Shown one piece after another: positions 18,715-28,180 of a DNA stretch of 64,000 nt (within the stretch, counting starts at the first letter, position 1; each line of letters starts with the position of its first letter). The notes beneath the pieces are model-generated. The model saw nothing but the letters and a program-made list of their open reading frames with translations. It did not search any database and had not been told where the DNA came from. The DNA is from Frigidibacter albus (GTDB taxonomy: Bacteria > Pseudomonadota > Alphaproteobacteria > Rhodobacterales > Rhodobacteraceae). Where the stretch lies: positions 124,001 to 188,000 of the forward strand of contig NZ_JAAAUC010000004.1 in NCBI RefSeq assembly GCF_009908165.1. Direction: 5' to 3'. Both the position numbers and the translations under genes were made by a program.

Positions 18715-19452
18715 TCAGGCCTCCCAGAACAGGTAATCCTCAAGCGCCGCAAGCTGGCCTGCGCCCGCCTGTTCCTTGGGGTCTAGGATGTTGACGGGCC
18801 AGAAGAACACCTGCGCGATATGGCCGTCGCCAAGCGTCTTCGGCAGCCCCTCACGGTGGCTGCGGCAGCCGATGAACAGGTCGGCGGGGCCGGTGATGGC
18901 GGTGTCGGGCGGGGTGGCCGATTGCGCGACCTCGCCGCCGGCCCGCAGGAAGAAGCGCCCACGCGATAAGCCGGCGATGAGGAGGAGGTCGGTGCCGGTG
19001 GGCATCGGGAGCGAGACCTCGCCCGACTCCGACTGGCTCTTGAAGCTGACCTGCCCCGCCTGATGCGACAGGAACAGGTAGTTCTTCGCGCCCTGCAGAT
19101 TCAGCGTCAGCAGGGTGCGCAGCTCTTCCGCGCCGGGGCGGCAGAGTACGGCGAAGGAGAAGTCCGCGGCATCGGCGGCGGCATCCGCGATGCAGAAGCC
19201 GCAATTGGTGGCGGGGATCAGGCGCAGGCCCGCCGGGTCCAGCTTGCCATTGCCACGGTTGGGCTGCGCGGGCAACGCCAGCCCCTGCCCCGCGCGCGGG
19301 CGCCATTCGGTGATGGCGCCTGCGTCCAGCGTGACCCAATCGGGCGCCGCCTGATACCAGCTGCCGCCCACGGAGGTGACAGCGACGGCGAGGGCCGGGG
19401 CTTCGGCCCCCAGCAGGGCGGCGGCGGGCAGGTCGGCGTCGAGGATCAGCAT
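18715..19452 (-). CDS. LamG/concanavalin-like lectin-fold protein, predicted
   Basis: 245 residues, not assigned with certainty. The pattern FSFAVLCRPGAE, NYLFLSHQAGQVSFKSQS, PMPTGTDLLLIAGLSRGRFFL and DLFIGCRSHREG followed by GDGHIAQVFFWP is like LamG/concanavalin A-type beta-sandwich domains, which bind glycans. No signal peptide. Its stop is one base before the sulfatase ATG, so it is translated together with it, and it may target or be co-exported with the sulfatase. The ATG at 19452 follows a G-rich site. It could also be an intracellular glycan-binding factor. Confidence 0.55.
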   Translation of the reverse strand: MLILDADLPAAALLGAEAPALAVAVTSVGGSWYQAAPDWVTLDAGAITEWRPRAGQGLALPAQPNRGNGKLDPAGLRLIPATNCGFCIADAAADAADFSFAVLCRPGAEELRTLLTLNLQGAKNYLFLSHQAGQVSFKSQSESGEVSLPMPTGTDLLLIAGLSRGRFFLRAGGEVAQSATPPDTAITGPADLFIGCRSHREGLPKTLGDGHIAQVFFWPVNILDPKEQAGAGQLAALEDYLFWEA

Positions 19453-19465
19453 GTCCGCGCCCCCC

Positions 19466-20965
19466 TCAATGAACCGGCAGCGCGCAAGGCAGCGCCCACC
19501 GGTGAAGCGGCGTTCCGTCCTCGGCCGCGCCCTGCCAGTCGTCGCGCAGGCTGCCTGCGGCGGCGGGATGGGCGGCTGCCGGATCGTCCGCAGCCCGCGG
19601 GGCGGCAGAGAAGCCGTAGAGCAAGTGCAGATCATCGGTGGCCGGGGCATCGAGGCTCAGCAGCAGATCCTGTGGGTCATCCTCGGCCAGCGCCACTTGC
19701 GTGATGTGCGGGGCGCCCTGTCCCTCCAGCCGGAAGCCCGCCGTGGGGCCTGCGCCGAACGGGTCGGCAGCGTCGATCACCAGCGGGCCAAGCGCGCGGG
19801 CGCGGACGCGGATCAGCCGTTCGCCCTCACGCTCCGCCAGCAGGAAGGTCGGGCAGAACCAGGGTCGGTCCTCATAGATCGCCGTCACCGCCAGCGCGTC
19901 CATCTCGGCCATCTGCAGCATCGCCTCGGGCGTCGGGCGGCCATAGCTGTCCTGCGCGAAGCCATAGCCGGGGGCGGCGAAGACAAGGTCGTGCTCGCCA
20001 TGGTTCCAGGCCAGATCCCATTGCGCGCGGAGCGCCGGATGGTCGGACAGGCCCGGCGTGCCGCAATCGAAGGTGGCGAGGAAGACCGGCTTGTGGAAGC
20101 CCATCTTGCCTACCCCCTCGGTGATCTCATCGAGCAGCGCCAGCATCCCATCGCGGAAGGCCACGGCATCGCTTTGCACATCCTCCAGCGTGTAATCGAG
20201 CCGGATGCACAGGATCCGCGCCGGCTTCGCCATGCGGTCGGCAGCGGCCTTGAGGCTGCGGGCGGCGGTGAGGAGGTTCGCCACCGCCTGCCCCTCGCGC
20301 AGCGCGGCGACGGAGGGCGAGCCATCGGTTTCCGCGCGCACCATATAGAGCGGCAGCGCGCGGTGGTTGCGGCGGCGGTCGGCCAGCAGCACCTCGGCCA
20401 GCAGCGCGTCGCGGGTGACCTCGCGCAGGGTGTTCAGGTGGCTCAGGACGCGGGCGGGTTCGACGCCGCCCATGCCCACCGCGCCGATATCGTCGGCGGG
20501 GGCGAGGATGTGATAGGGGAAGCGCGGCACCCGGGGCAGCGCCTTGGTCGCCCGCGCCCCGCCGAGGGAGAAGACCCCCAGCAACGCGCCCGGCGCATCG
20601 GCGACGATGCTGACCTGCTCCTCGGCGCTGTCGGCCTCGACGAGGCAGCGATATTGCCGCGCCCCCTGCTCGCCCGGAAGGTTGGCCGAGAACACATACC
20701 ACTCGCCCGTCTGGCGCAGGTTCCAGGCATCGACATCGCCGAGGACGGAGGGGTCCAGCCCCTCGGCCTGCACCGCCTGCGCCGCGCCTGCGGGCAGCGC
20801 ACCCAAGCGACGGCCAATGTCCGCGATCACCTTGTCGGACAGGCGCATCACCAGACCGCTGGCATCATAGCCGATCACGTCGCCATTGCGGGCGCGCAGG
20901 ATGGTGCCCTTCTGGCTGCCGGACTCGCCGCTGCCGGAGCCGTCTTCGGGCGGCTGATCGTTCAT
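19466..20965 (-). CDS. Unknown 499-residue protein, possible SGNH-type esterase
   Basis: Not confidently recognised. N-terminus low-complexity (PPEDGSGSGESGSQ), then a short KGTILRARNGDVIGYDASG strand repeat. The middle has FPYHILAPADDIGAVGMGG, RALPLYMVRAETDGSPSV and ARILCIRLDYTLEDV. The C-terminal GRPTPEAMLQMAEMDALAVT and PLVIDAADPFGAGPTAGFRL recall sialate O-acetylesterase-like proteins, but the usual nucleophile and HQGE-type motifs are not seen. First gene of the operon 20965-14401, upstream of the lectin-like, sulfatase and glycosyltransferase genes. Ribosome site weak (GAAAGATC). No signal peptide. Confidence 0.6.
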   Translation of the reverse strand: MNDQPPEDGSGSGESGSQKGTILRARNGDVIGYDASGLVMRLSDKVIADIGRRLGALPAGAAQAVQAEGLDPSVLGDVDAWNLRQTGEWYVFSANLPGEQGARQYRCLVEADSAEEQVSIVADAPGALLGVFSLGGARATKALPRVPRFPYHILAPADDIGAVGMGGVEPARVLSHLNTLREVTRDALLAEVLLADRRRNHRALPLYMVRAETDGSPSVAALREGQAVANLLTAARSLKAAADRMAKPARILCIRLDYTLEDVQSDAVAFRDGMLALLDEITEGVGKMGFHKPVFLATFDCGTPGLSDHPALRAQWDLAWNHGEHDLVFAAPGYGFAQDSYGRPTPEAMLQMAEMDALAVTAIYEDRPWFCPTFLLAEREGERLIRVRARALGPLVIDAADPFGAGPTAGFRLEGQGAPHITQVALAEDDPQDLLLSLDAPATDDLHLLYGFSAAPRAADDPAAAHPAAAGSLRDDWQGAAEDGTPLHRWALPCALPVH

Positions 20966-21057
20966 CGGTGCAGATCTTTCATTGGCGCGCCTTCGCGCGT
21001 GCAGTATTCCTGTGCCAGAAACCAATTAGCCCCCCCTAAGTCAAGGCCGGGCAAGGC

Positions 21058-21087
21058 AAAGGCCATATCTTGAAAGGCCATATCCTG
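21058..21087 (+). repeat. 15-bp tandem repeat at the 5' end of a glycosyltransferase gene
   Basis: AAAGGCCATATCTTG (21058-21072) is followed directly by AAAGGCCATATCCTG (21073-21087), one mismatch. It lies just upstream of the chosen ATG at 21100, in the divergent gap to the gene starting at 20965. The duplication makes an in-frame TTG at 21070 that would extend the protein by 10 residues. Confidence 0.8.
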
Positions 21088-21099
21088 GAAGGCGGGCAG

Positions 21100-22158
21100 A
21101 TGCGGCGGCTGGCGATCCTGACGGTCAAGGACGAGGGCGCGTATCTACTGGAATGGCTGGCCTTCCATCGCAGCGTCGGCTTCACCGATGTGCTGGCGTT
21201 TTCCAACGATTGCAGCGATGGCACCGATGCGATGCTCGACCGGCTGCAGGCGATGGGGCTGCTGACCCATGTGCCGCAGGCGGGGCCCTTCCCCAAGGGT
21301 CCGCAATGGGCGGCGCTGAATGCGGCGGAAGGTCACCCCCTGATGGCCGAGGCCGATTGGGTGATGCCGATCGACATCGACGAGTTCGTGACCATCCATC
21401 TGGACGATGGCAGCCTGGATGCGCTGCTGGCCGCCTTCCCGCAGGCGACCGCCTTCGCGATGACCTGGCGGTTGTTCGGCAATGGCGGGGTGATCGGCTT
21501 CGAGGATGCGCCAGTGACCGCGCAATTCACCCGCGCCGCCCCGCCCGGCATGGCCTGGCCCTGGCGCGCCTCGATGATCAAGACGCTGTTCCGAAACGAT
21601 AAAAGCTATGCACGGCTGGGGGTTCACCGCCCCCGCCAGCCCGATCCGGAGCGGCTGGCGGCTCAGGTCTGGATCGGTGGCACCGGCGCGCCGCTGCCCG
21701 CCCGCTATGCCCGTATCGGCCTTTATACCCCGCCCTCGTCGCAGCAATACCGGACGCATCAGCTGAACCACTACGCACTTGGCGCAATGGAAAGCTACAT
21801 CGTCAAATGCGGGCGCGGGCGGGCGAACCGCGACGCCTCGACCTTCGACATGTCCTATTGGGTGGAGCGAAATTTCGACACGGTGGAAGACCGCTCCATC
21901 GCCCCCGCCGCCGCCCGCGCCGCGCCGCTGCTGGCCGAGCTGCGCGCCGACCGGGTGCTGGGGCCGCTGCACGCCGCCGCCGTGCGCTGGCGAAGCGCCC
22001 GGTTCGCGGCGCTGATGCGCGACGAGCCGTTCCGCGCGCTGTTCGGGCGGCTGCTGCTGACGCCGCCGACTCGGCCGATGTCACCCGAGCGGCTGGCGAT
22101 CTTCCTGCACCACGCGCGGCGCGCGGCGGAAACAGTGGCGCAACCTGCCAGGGATTAG
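21100..22158 (+). CDS. Glycosyltransferase family 2-like protein (paralogue of 14401 N-domain)
   Basis: 352 residues. It aligns with the N-terminal domain of the 14401 fusion: TVKDEGAYLLEWLAFHRSVG, FSNDCSDGTDAMLDRLQAMG, DWVMPIDIDEFVTI with the DxD motif, TWRLFGNGGVI, LNHYALGAMESYIVK and MSYWVERNFDT. It has no methyltransferase part. Donor and acceptor unknown. ATG at 21100 is preceded by GGAAGG at about 8 bases. It is divergent from the 20965 operon and followed on the same strand, after 174 bases, by the second alpha/beta-hydrolase-like gene, mirroring the order of the 13401-12433 pair. Confidence 0.78.
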   Translation: MRRLAILTVKDEGAYLLEWLAFHRSVGFTDVLAFSNDCSDGTDAMLDRLQAMGLLTHVPQAGPFPKGPQWAALNAAEGHPLMAEADWVMPIDIDEFVTIHLDDGSLDALLAAFPQATAFAMTWRLFGNGGVIGFEDAPVTAQFTRAAPPGMAWPWRASMIKTLFRNDKSYARLGVHRPRQPDPERLAAQVWIGGTGAPLPARYARIGLYTPPSSQQYRTHQLNHYALGAMESYIVKCGRGRANRDASTFDMSYWVERNFDTVEDRSIAPAAARAAPLLAELRADRVLGPLHAAAVRWRSARFAALMRDEPFRALFGRLLLTPPTRPMSPERLAIFLHHARRAAETVAQPARD

Positions 22159-22241
22159 GCCCTCGCCCCGCACAGTGACGGCAAGTTGCTCGACTTCGCC
22201 ACAGTTTTACCCCGGCGCCATACTTGAAAAGGCCCCATTGC

Positions 22242-22258
22242 AGGGCTGAAATAGCCCT
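22242..22258 (+). other. Small hairpin in gap upstream of 22333
   Basis: AGGGCT and AGCCCT flank GAAAT, a perfect 6-bp stem in the 174-base gap after the glycosyltransferase gene. There is no T-run, so it may be a weak terminator or leader structure. Confidence 0.3.
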
Positions 22259-22332
22259 CAGCAAAGACCGACCGAGCGAAGGCACCAGAACGGTGCCCTC
22301 CAAAGCCGATGACACGAGGGAGCGACCCGCAG

Positions 22333-23277
22333 ATGGCGCAGGACATGGCACTCGACCTGGCGGATCAGACCGACCTCGATCTGATCGAGGCGCTGGAGGC
22401 GCTTGGCGAGGACGAGGGCTATTACGAGCCGCTTGGCAAACGCCACGGCGCGCTGTTTTCCGATGAGGGGCCGGTGCTGCTGGTCACCTTCGAGACGCTG
22501 GCCTCGATCCGCGCGCGGCCGGGGCATAAGCCGCTTGGCCACCAGATCGCCAAGGCGAAGGGCTGGTCGAGCCTGTGCCTGATCGCCTTCGAGGACAGCT
22601 GGTACCGCGACCGCGCCGTCTATCGCTTCTTCGACCGGCAGGTGGATGACGCCTTCTTCGAGGATTTCGACCGCGTGGTGTTCTGGGGCGCCGGGATGGG
22701 CGGCTATGCCGCCGCCGCCTATGCGGTGACGGCGCCGGGCGCCACGGTGATCCTGGCCGCGCCGCAGGCGACGCTGGACCCGCGCGTCACCGGCTGGGAC
22801 GACCGCTTCCGCGCCAAGCGGCGGCTGTCCTTCACCGACCGCTATGGCTATGCCCCCGAGATGATCGAGGGCGCGGGGCCAGTGCATGTGATCTATGACC
22901 CCCAGCACCATCCCGACGCGATGCATGCGAGCCTGTTCACACGCGGTTTCGTCACCATGCTGCCCTGCCCGTGGATCGGCCCCGACCCGGCCGGCGCGCT
23001 GGAAGAGATGGAGCTGCTGGCCCCGCTCTTGACCGCCGCCTGCGAGGGCAGCTTCACGCCCGCGCTGTTCTGGCAGGCCTACCGCGCCCGCCGCCAGCAC
23101 GCGCCCTATATCCGCCGTCTGGGCGAGGTTCTGGACGCGCGCGGCCGACTATGGCTGAACGCCCTGCTGCACCGCGCCGCCGGCCGCACCCTCAAATCCC
23201 GCCGCTTCCGTCGCCGGGGCGAGGCGCTGGAGGCGGAACTGGCCGAGACCGGGCGGGCGCTGCCGGAAACGGTGTGA
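22333..23277 (+). CDS. Alpha/beta-hydrolase-like protein lacking the nucleophile Ser
   Basis: 314 residues, homologous to the 12433 protein over most of its length (VLLVTFETLAS, AFEDSWYRDRAVYRFF, FDRVVFWGAGMGGYAAAAYA, ATVILAAPQATLDPR). At the elbow, GASMGG of the paralogue is GAGMGG here, so the usual catalytic Ser is Gly121. It is either non-catalytic (binding or scaffold) or uses another residue. The C-terminus is basic and helical, as in the paralogue. ATG at 22333 follows GAGGGAG; an upstream ATG at 22309 would add 8 residues. It converges on aglK with 6 bases between stops. Confidence 0.68.
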   Translation: MAQDMALDLADQTDLDLIEALEALGEDEGYYEPLGKRHGALFSDEGPVLLVTFETLASIRARPGHKPLGHQIAKAKGWSSLCLIAFEDSWYRDRAVYRFFDRQVDDAFFEDFDRVVFWGAGMGGYAAAAYAVTAPGATVILAAPQATLDPRVTGWDDRFRAKRRLSFTDRYGYAPEMIEGAGPVHVIYDPQHHPDAMHASLFTRGFVTMLPCPWIGPDPAGALEEMELLAPLLTAACEGSFTPALFWQAYRARRQHAPYIRRLGEVLDARGRLWLNALLHRAAGRTLKSRRFRRRGEALEAELAETGRALPETV

Positions 23278-23283
23278 GGGGAG

Positions 23284-24361
<1,078 letters not shown>

Positions 24362-24375
<14 letters not shown>

Positions 24376-26029
24376 CTTGGCCCCCTTGGTGGCGTTCGGG
24401 ATGGTGCCGATCCAGCAGCAGGATGCTGGCCTGCCAGGACCCCAGATGCAGCGTATGGTCGGGCAAGGGCCGGGCCGATCCCAGCTCGCCGGCAATCGTC
24501 ACCCAGTTGCCTTCGGGCACCGGGACCGTCGCGGGTTCGTCCGACAGGTTGAAGAAGCACAGGATGGTTTCGGCATCGGTCTGGCGGCGGAAGCTGAGCA
24601 CCTCGCCGGTCACGGTCACATCGGTCATCGCGCCGACCCGCAGCGCCGGGTGGCCGCGGCGGAAGGCCAGCGCGCGGCGGTAGTGGTGCAGCAGCGCGGC
24701 GGGGTCCTGCTCGGCGGTGGAAACCGCGAGATGGTAGTGCGAGGACGGCACCGGCAGCCAGGGCTTGGCCGGTGAGAAGCCGGCATTGACCGCAGATCCG
24801 TCCCAGGGCATCGGCGTGCGGCTGCCGTCGCGGCCCTTGAACTCGGGCCAGAATTCGATGCCATAGGGATCTTGCAGATCCTCGAAGGCGACCTCGGCCT
24901 CGGGCAGGCCAAGCTCCTCGCCCTGATAGAGGCAGATCGACCCGCGCAGGCAGGTCATCAGCGTGGCATAGGTCCGCGCCGAGGCCAGCGTCAGGTTCCA
25001 GCGGGTGACGTGACGCACCACGTCGTGGTTGGAAAAGGCCCAGCAGACCCAGCCGTCATGGGCGACGCGGTCCACCTCGGCAAAGACATCGGCGATGGTC
25101 TGGGCGGTGAGGTCGCTGCCCGACAGGAACTCGAATGCATAGGACATCTGCATCCGGTCATCGCCGCGGGTGTATTCGCCCAGGATTTCCAGCCCGCGCT
25201 GGCTGTCGCCGACCTCGCCCACCGCGGCGGCGTTGTGCGGAGCCATCAGGCCGCGGAGTTTCCGAAGGAATTCAATGTTTTCCGGCTGGTTCTTGTCGTG
25301 GATGTGCATCTGGTGGTTATAGGGGTTCACCGCCGGCGCGGTCTTGGCGTTGCGCAGTTCCTTGGCCAGCGGAGGATTGTCCCGCAACTGCTTGTCATGC
25401 ATGTAGAAATTGATGGTATCGAGCCGGAAGCCATCCACCCCCCGCTCCAGCCAGAAGCGCGCCACGTCCAGCAGCGCGTCCTGCACCTCGGCGCAGTGGA
25501 AGTTGAGGTCGGGCTGGCTGGTCAGGAAGTTGTGCAGGTAATACTGCTCGCGCCGGCTGTCCCAGTGCCACGAGGTGCCGCCGAACATCGACAGCCAGTT
25601 GTTGGGCACGGTGCCATCGGGCTTGGGGTCGGCCCAGACATACCAGTCGGCCTTGGGGTTGTCGCGGCTGCTGCGGCTTTCCTTGAACCAGGGATGCTGG
25701 TCCGAGGTGTGCGACAGCACGAGGTCGATCATCACCTTCAACCCCAGGAAATGCGCGGTGGCGATCACCTGGTCGAAATCGGCGAGGCTGCCGAACATCG
25801 GGTCCACGTCGCGGTAGTCCGACACGTCATAGCCGAAATCCTTCATCGGCGAGGGGAAGAACGGGCTGATCCAGACCGCATCGGCGCCGAGGCTGGCGAT
25901 ATGCGGCAAGCGGCCGACGATGCCTAGAAGGTCACCGATGCCGTCGCCATTCGCATCCTGAAAGCTGCGGGGGTAGATCTGATAGATCACCGCACCCCGC
26001 CACCAGTCCGCGTCTTTCCTGAAGTCCAT
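24362..26029 (-). CDS. aglA: Alpha-glucosidase, GH13 (AglA)
   Basis: 555 residues. It hydrolyses imported alpha-glucosides (sucrose, maltose, trehalose or similar) to glucose in the cytoplasm. GH13 motifs: AVIYQIYPRSFQDANGDGIG, DLVLSHTSDQHPWF, GFRLDTINFY (nucleophile Asp204), AAVGEVGDS (acid/base Glu272) and FSNHDVVRH (Asp336). The ATG at 26029 lies one base after the aglG stop and has AAAGGTGG upstream; a GTG at 26038 is a possible alternative. Exact sugar specificity cannot be read from the sequence. Confidence 0.92.
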
Positions 26030-26030
26030 G

Positions 26031-27167
26031 TCAGCCACCTTTCACCGAGCCGGCCAGCAGGCCGCGCACGAGATATCTTTGCAATCCGAAGAAAACCAGC
26101 AGCGGCATCGAGATCGACACGAAGGCCGAGGCCGCCAGAATCTCCCATTCGCCCCCGAGCGAGCCGAGGAGTTCGCGCAGCACGCCGGTCATCACCAGTT
26201 GGTCGGGCGCGTTGCCCAGAAAAACGGTCGCCACCAGCAGATCGTTCCATACCCAGAGGAACTGGAAGATCGCAAAGCTCGCCAATGCCGGAAAAGACAG
26301 CGGCAGGACGATGCGGCGGAAGATTTCGAAGTCGGTCGCGCCATCGACGCGGGCGCTTTCAATGATCTCGCGCGGCAGGCCGGCGATGTAGTTGCGCAGC
26401 AGGTAGACGGCCATTGGCAGGCCGAAGGCGGTATGCGCCAGCCAGATGCCCAGATAGCCCTTGTCGAGCCCGATGGCGTTGTGCAGACGCAGCAGCGGGA
26501 TCAGCGTCATCTGCAAGGGCACCACCAGCAGGCCGACGATGCCGGCAAGGATCAGCGCCCGGCCCGGAAAGCGCATCCAGGCCAGCGCATAGGCGGCAAA
26601 GGCGGCGATCAGGATCGGGATCACCGTCGCGGGGATCGTCACGGTGAAGGTGTTGAGGAACGCCCGCCCCAGCCCCTGGGCGACGACGACGGTTTCATAA
26701 TTCTCCAGCGTCAGCCGCGGCGGGGTGGTGGTGGTGACGAAGATGCGATCCCCTCGCCCTGCCTCTGGCGCTTCCGGGTAGGTGATGCGGAAGGCGCCAT
26801 CCTCGGCCACGGTGAGCGTATCGCCCGCCCGGCCCGTCGCGGTCTCGCCCGGCGCAAAGGCCTTGGGCTCCCGTGCCGACAGGCCGAAGGCGGCGACGCT
26901 GCCGCCCGCCTCGCCGAAGACATTGCCGTCCAGCACCCAGAGAGGACCATCCGGCACGGCGGTTTCGGGGGGCGGGGCGCGGAAGATCTCGTTCTGCTCG
27001 GCCGGCAGCGCCGCCTTCCACCAGCCCGAGGCGGCGATCTGGTCGCGGTCGCGGAACGACGAGATCAGCAACCCAAGCGTCGGGATCGTCCACAAAACCA
27101 CCAGCAGCAGCGCCGCAAGGTTCACCGCCCACGTGAGGCGCGATTTCGTTCCGGCCATGCCTTCCAT
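26031..27167 (-). CDS. aglG: Alpha-glucoside ABC transporter permease
   Basis: 378 residues, inner-membrane permease of the MalG type. A first membrane segment (about 14-36) is followed by a large periplasmic insert (about 40-150), typical of AglG and longer than in MalG, then five membrane segments. The EAA loop is visible as PREIIESARVDGATDFEIFRRIVLPLS, where the ATPase docks. ATG at 27167 overlaps the aglF stop as TGATG with GGGAGGGG upstream. Works with AglF, AglK and the binding protein AglE. Confidence 0.93.
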   Translation of the reverse strand: MEGMAGTKSRLTWAVNLAALLLVVLWTIPTLGLLISSFRDRDQIAASGWWKAALPAEQNEIFRAPPPETAVPDGPLWVLDGNVFGEAGGSVAAFGLSAREPKAFAPGETATGRAGDTLTVAEDGAFRITYPEAPEAGRGDRIFVTTTTPPRLTLENYETVVVAQGLGRAFLNTFTVTIPATVIPILIAAFAAYALAWMRFPGRALILAGIVGLLVVPLQMTLIPLLRLHNAIGLDKGYLGIWLAHTAFGLPMAVYLLRNYIAGLPREIIESARVDGATDFEIFRRIVLPLSFPALASFAIFQFLWVWNDLLVATVFLGNAPDQLVMTGVLRELLGSLGGEWEILAASAFVSISMPLLVFFGLQRYLVRGLLAGSVKGG

Positions 27168-28159
27168 CACATCCCCTCCCGCCGCGCGGTGCGGATGTTC
27201 CAGATCATGATCGGCGTGACCAGCAGCATGATGACCAGCGCCACGGCCGAGGCGCGCCCGGTGTCATTGCCGCGGAACATCCAGTCGAACATCAGGTTCG
27301 CCAGCACCTGCGTGCCCCATTGGCCATTGGTCATCGCCAGCACGATATCGAACACCTTCAGCACCAGGATGGTGATCGTGGTCCAGACCACGGCGATGGT
27401 GCCCCAGATCTGCGGCACCTTGATCTTGAGGAAGATCTGCAGCGGCGAGGCACCGTCCAGCACCGCCGCCTCCACCGTCTCCTCGGGGATGCCGCGCAGG
27501 GCGGCCGAGAGGATCACCATGGCAAAGCCGGTCTGGATCCAGATCAGCACCGCCATCAGCATCAGGTTGTTCCAGGGGGTCAGCGTCAGCCAGGTCTGCG
27601 GGGCGCCGCCGAACCCCTCGACCACCGCGTTCAAGAGGCCGATCTGCGCCTGCCCCTCGCCGCGGAAATCGTAGATGAACTTCCAGATCACCGAGGCGCC
27701 GATGAAGCTGATCGCCATCGGCATGAAGATCAGCGACTTGGCCAGATTGCCCCAGCGGAGGCGGTCGGTCAGACTGGCGGCGATGAGGCCGAAGAAGGTG
27801 GCGGCGGCGGGCACGATCAGCAGCCACAGCAGGTTGTTGCCCATCGACTCGCGGAACTTGCCGTCGGCCATCAGCCAACGCCAGTTGCCAAGGCCGACGA
27901 AGCGCTGGCCCGAGGCATCGTGCAGCGACAGCCAGATCGACAGGAACACCGGCCAGACCAGATAGACGGCCAGCACCAGCAGCGCCGGGCCGAGAAACAG
28001 CCAGGGCCGCACCCGCGCCGCCCGGCCGATATTGCGCCCGGCGTTCGCCCCGCGCGGCGGCAGCGCCCGGTCCAGCAGCCAGTTGCTGCCCCAGAACCAC
28101 GCGACGCAGCCGAAGATGCCGATGACGATGGTGGCAGAGGCGAGCGCCAGCTGTTCCAT
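27167..28159 (-). CDS. aglF: Alpha-glucoside ABC transporter permease
   Basis: 330 residues, MalF-type permease partner of AglG. Membrane segments are visible at about 8-28, 52-75, 105-130, 145-165, 200-222 and 295-318. The ATPase-docking EAA loop reads PEETVEAAVLDGASPLQIFLKIKVPQ. An arginine-rich stretch at about 40-50 fits a cytoplasmic loop. AGGAGGT lies 5 bases before the ATG. It follows aglE by 21 bases. Confidence 0.93.
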   Translation of the reverse strand: MEQLALASATIVIGIFGCVAWFWGSNWLLDRALPPRGANAGRNIGRAARVRPWLFLGPALLVLAVYLVWPVFLSIWLSLHDASGQRFVGLGNWRWLMADGKFRESMGNNLLWLLIVPAAATFFGLIAASLTDRLRWGNLAKSLIFMPMAISFIGASVIWKFIYDFRGEGQAQIGLLNAVVEGFGGAPQTWLTLTPWNNLMLMAVLIWIQTGFAMVILSAALRGIPEETVEAAVLDGASPLQIFLKIKVPQIWGTIAVVWTTITILVLKVFDIVLAMTNGQWGTQVLANLMFDWMFRGNDTGRASAVALVIMLLVTPIMIWNIRTARREGM

Positions 28160-28180
28160 GCAGACCTCCTGAAACGGGCC

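Noticed and set aside
7942-23277. Prophage or defence island
   Set aside because: No integrase, terminase, nuclease or toxin-like gene, and no att-like repeats; gene content is glycan-related and gene spacing is chromosomal.
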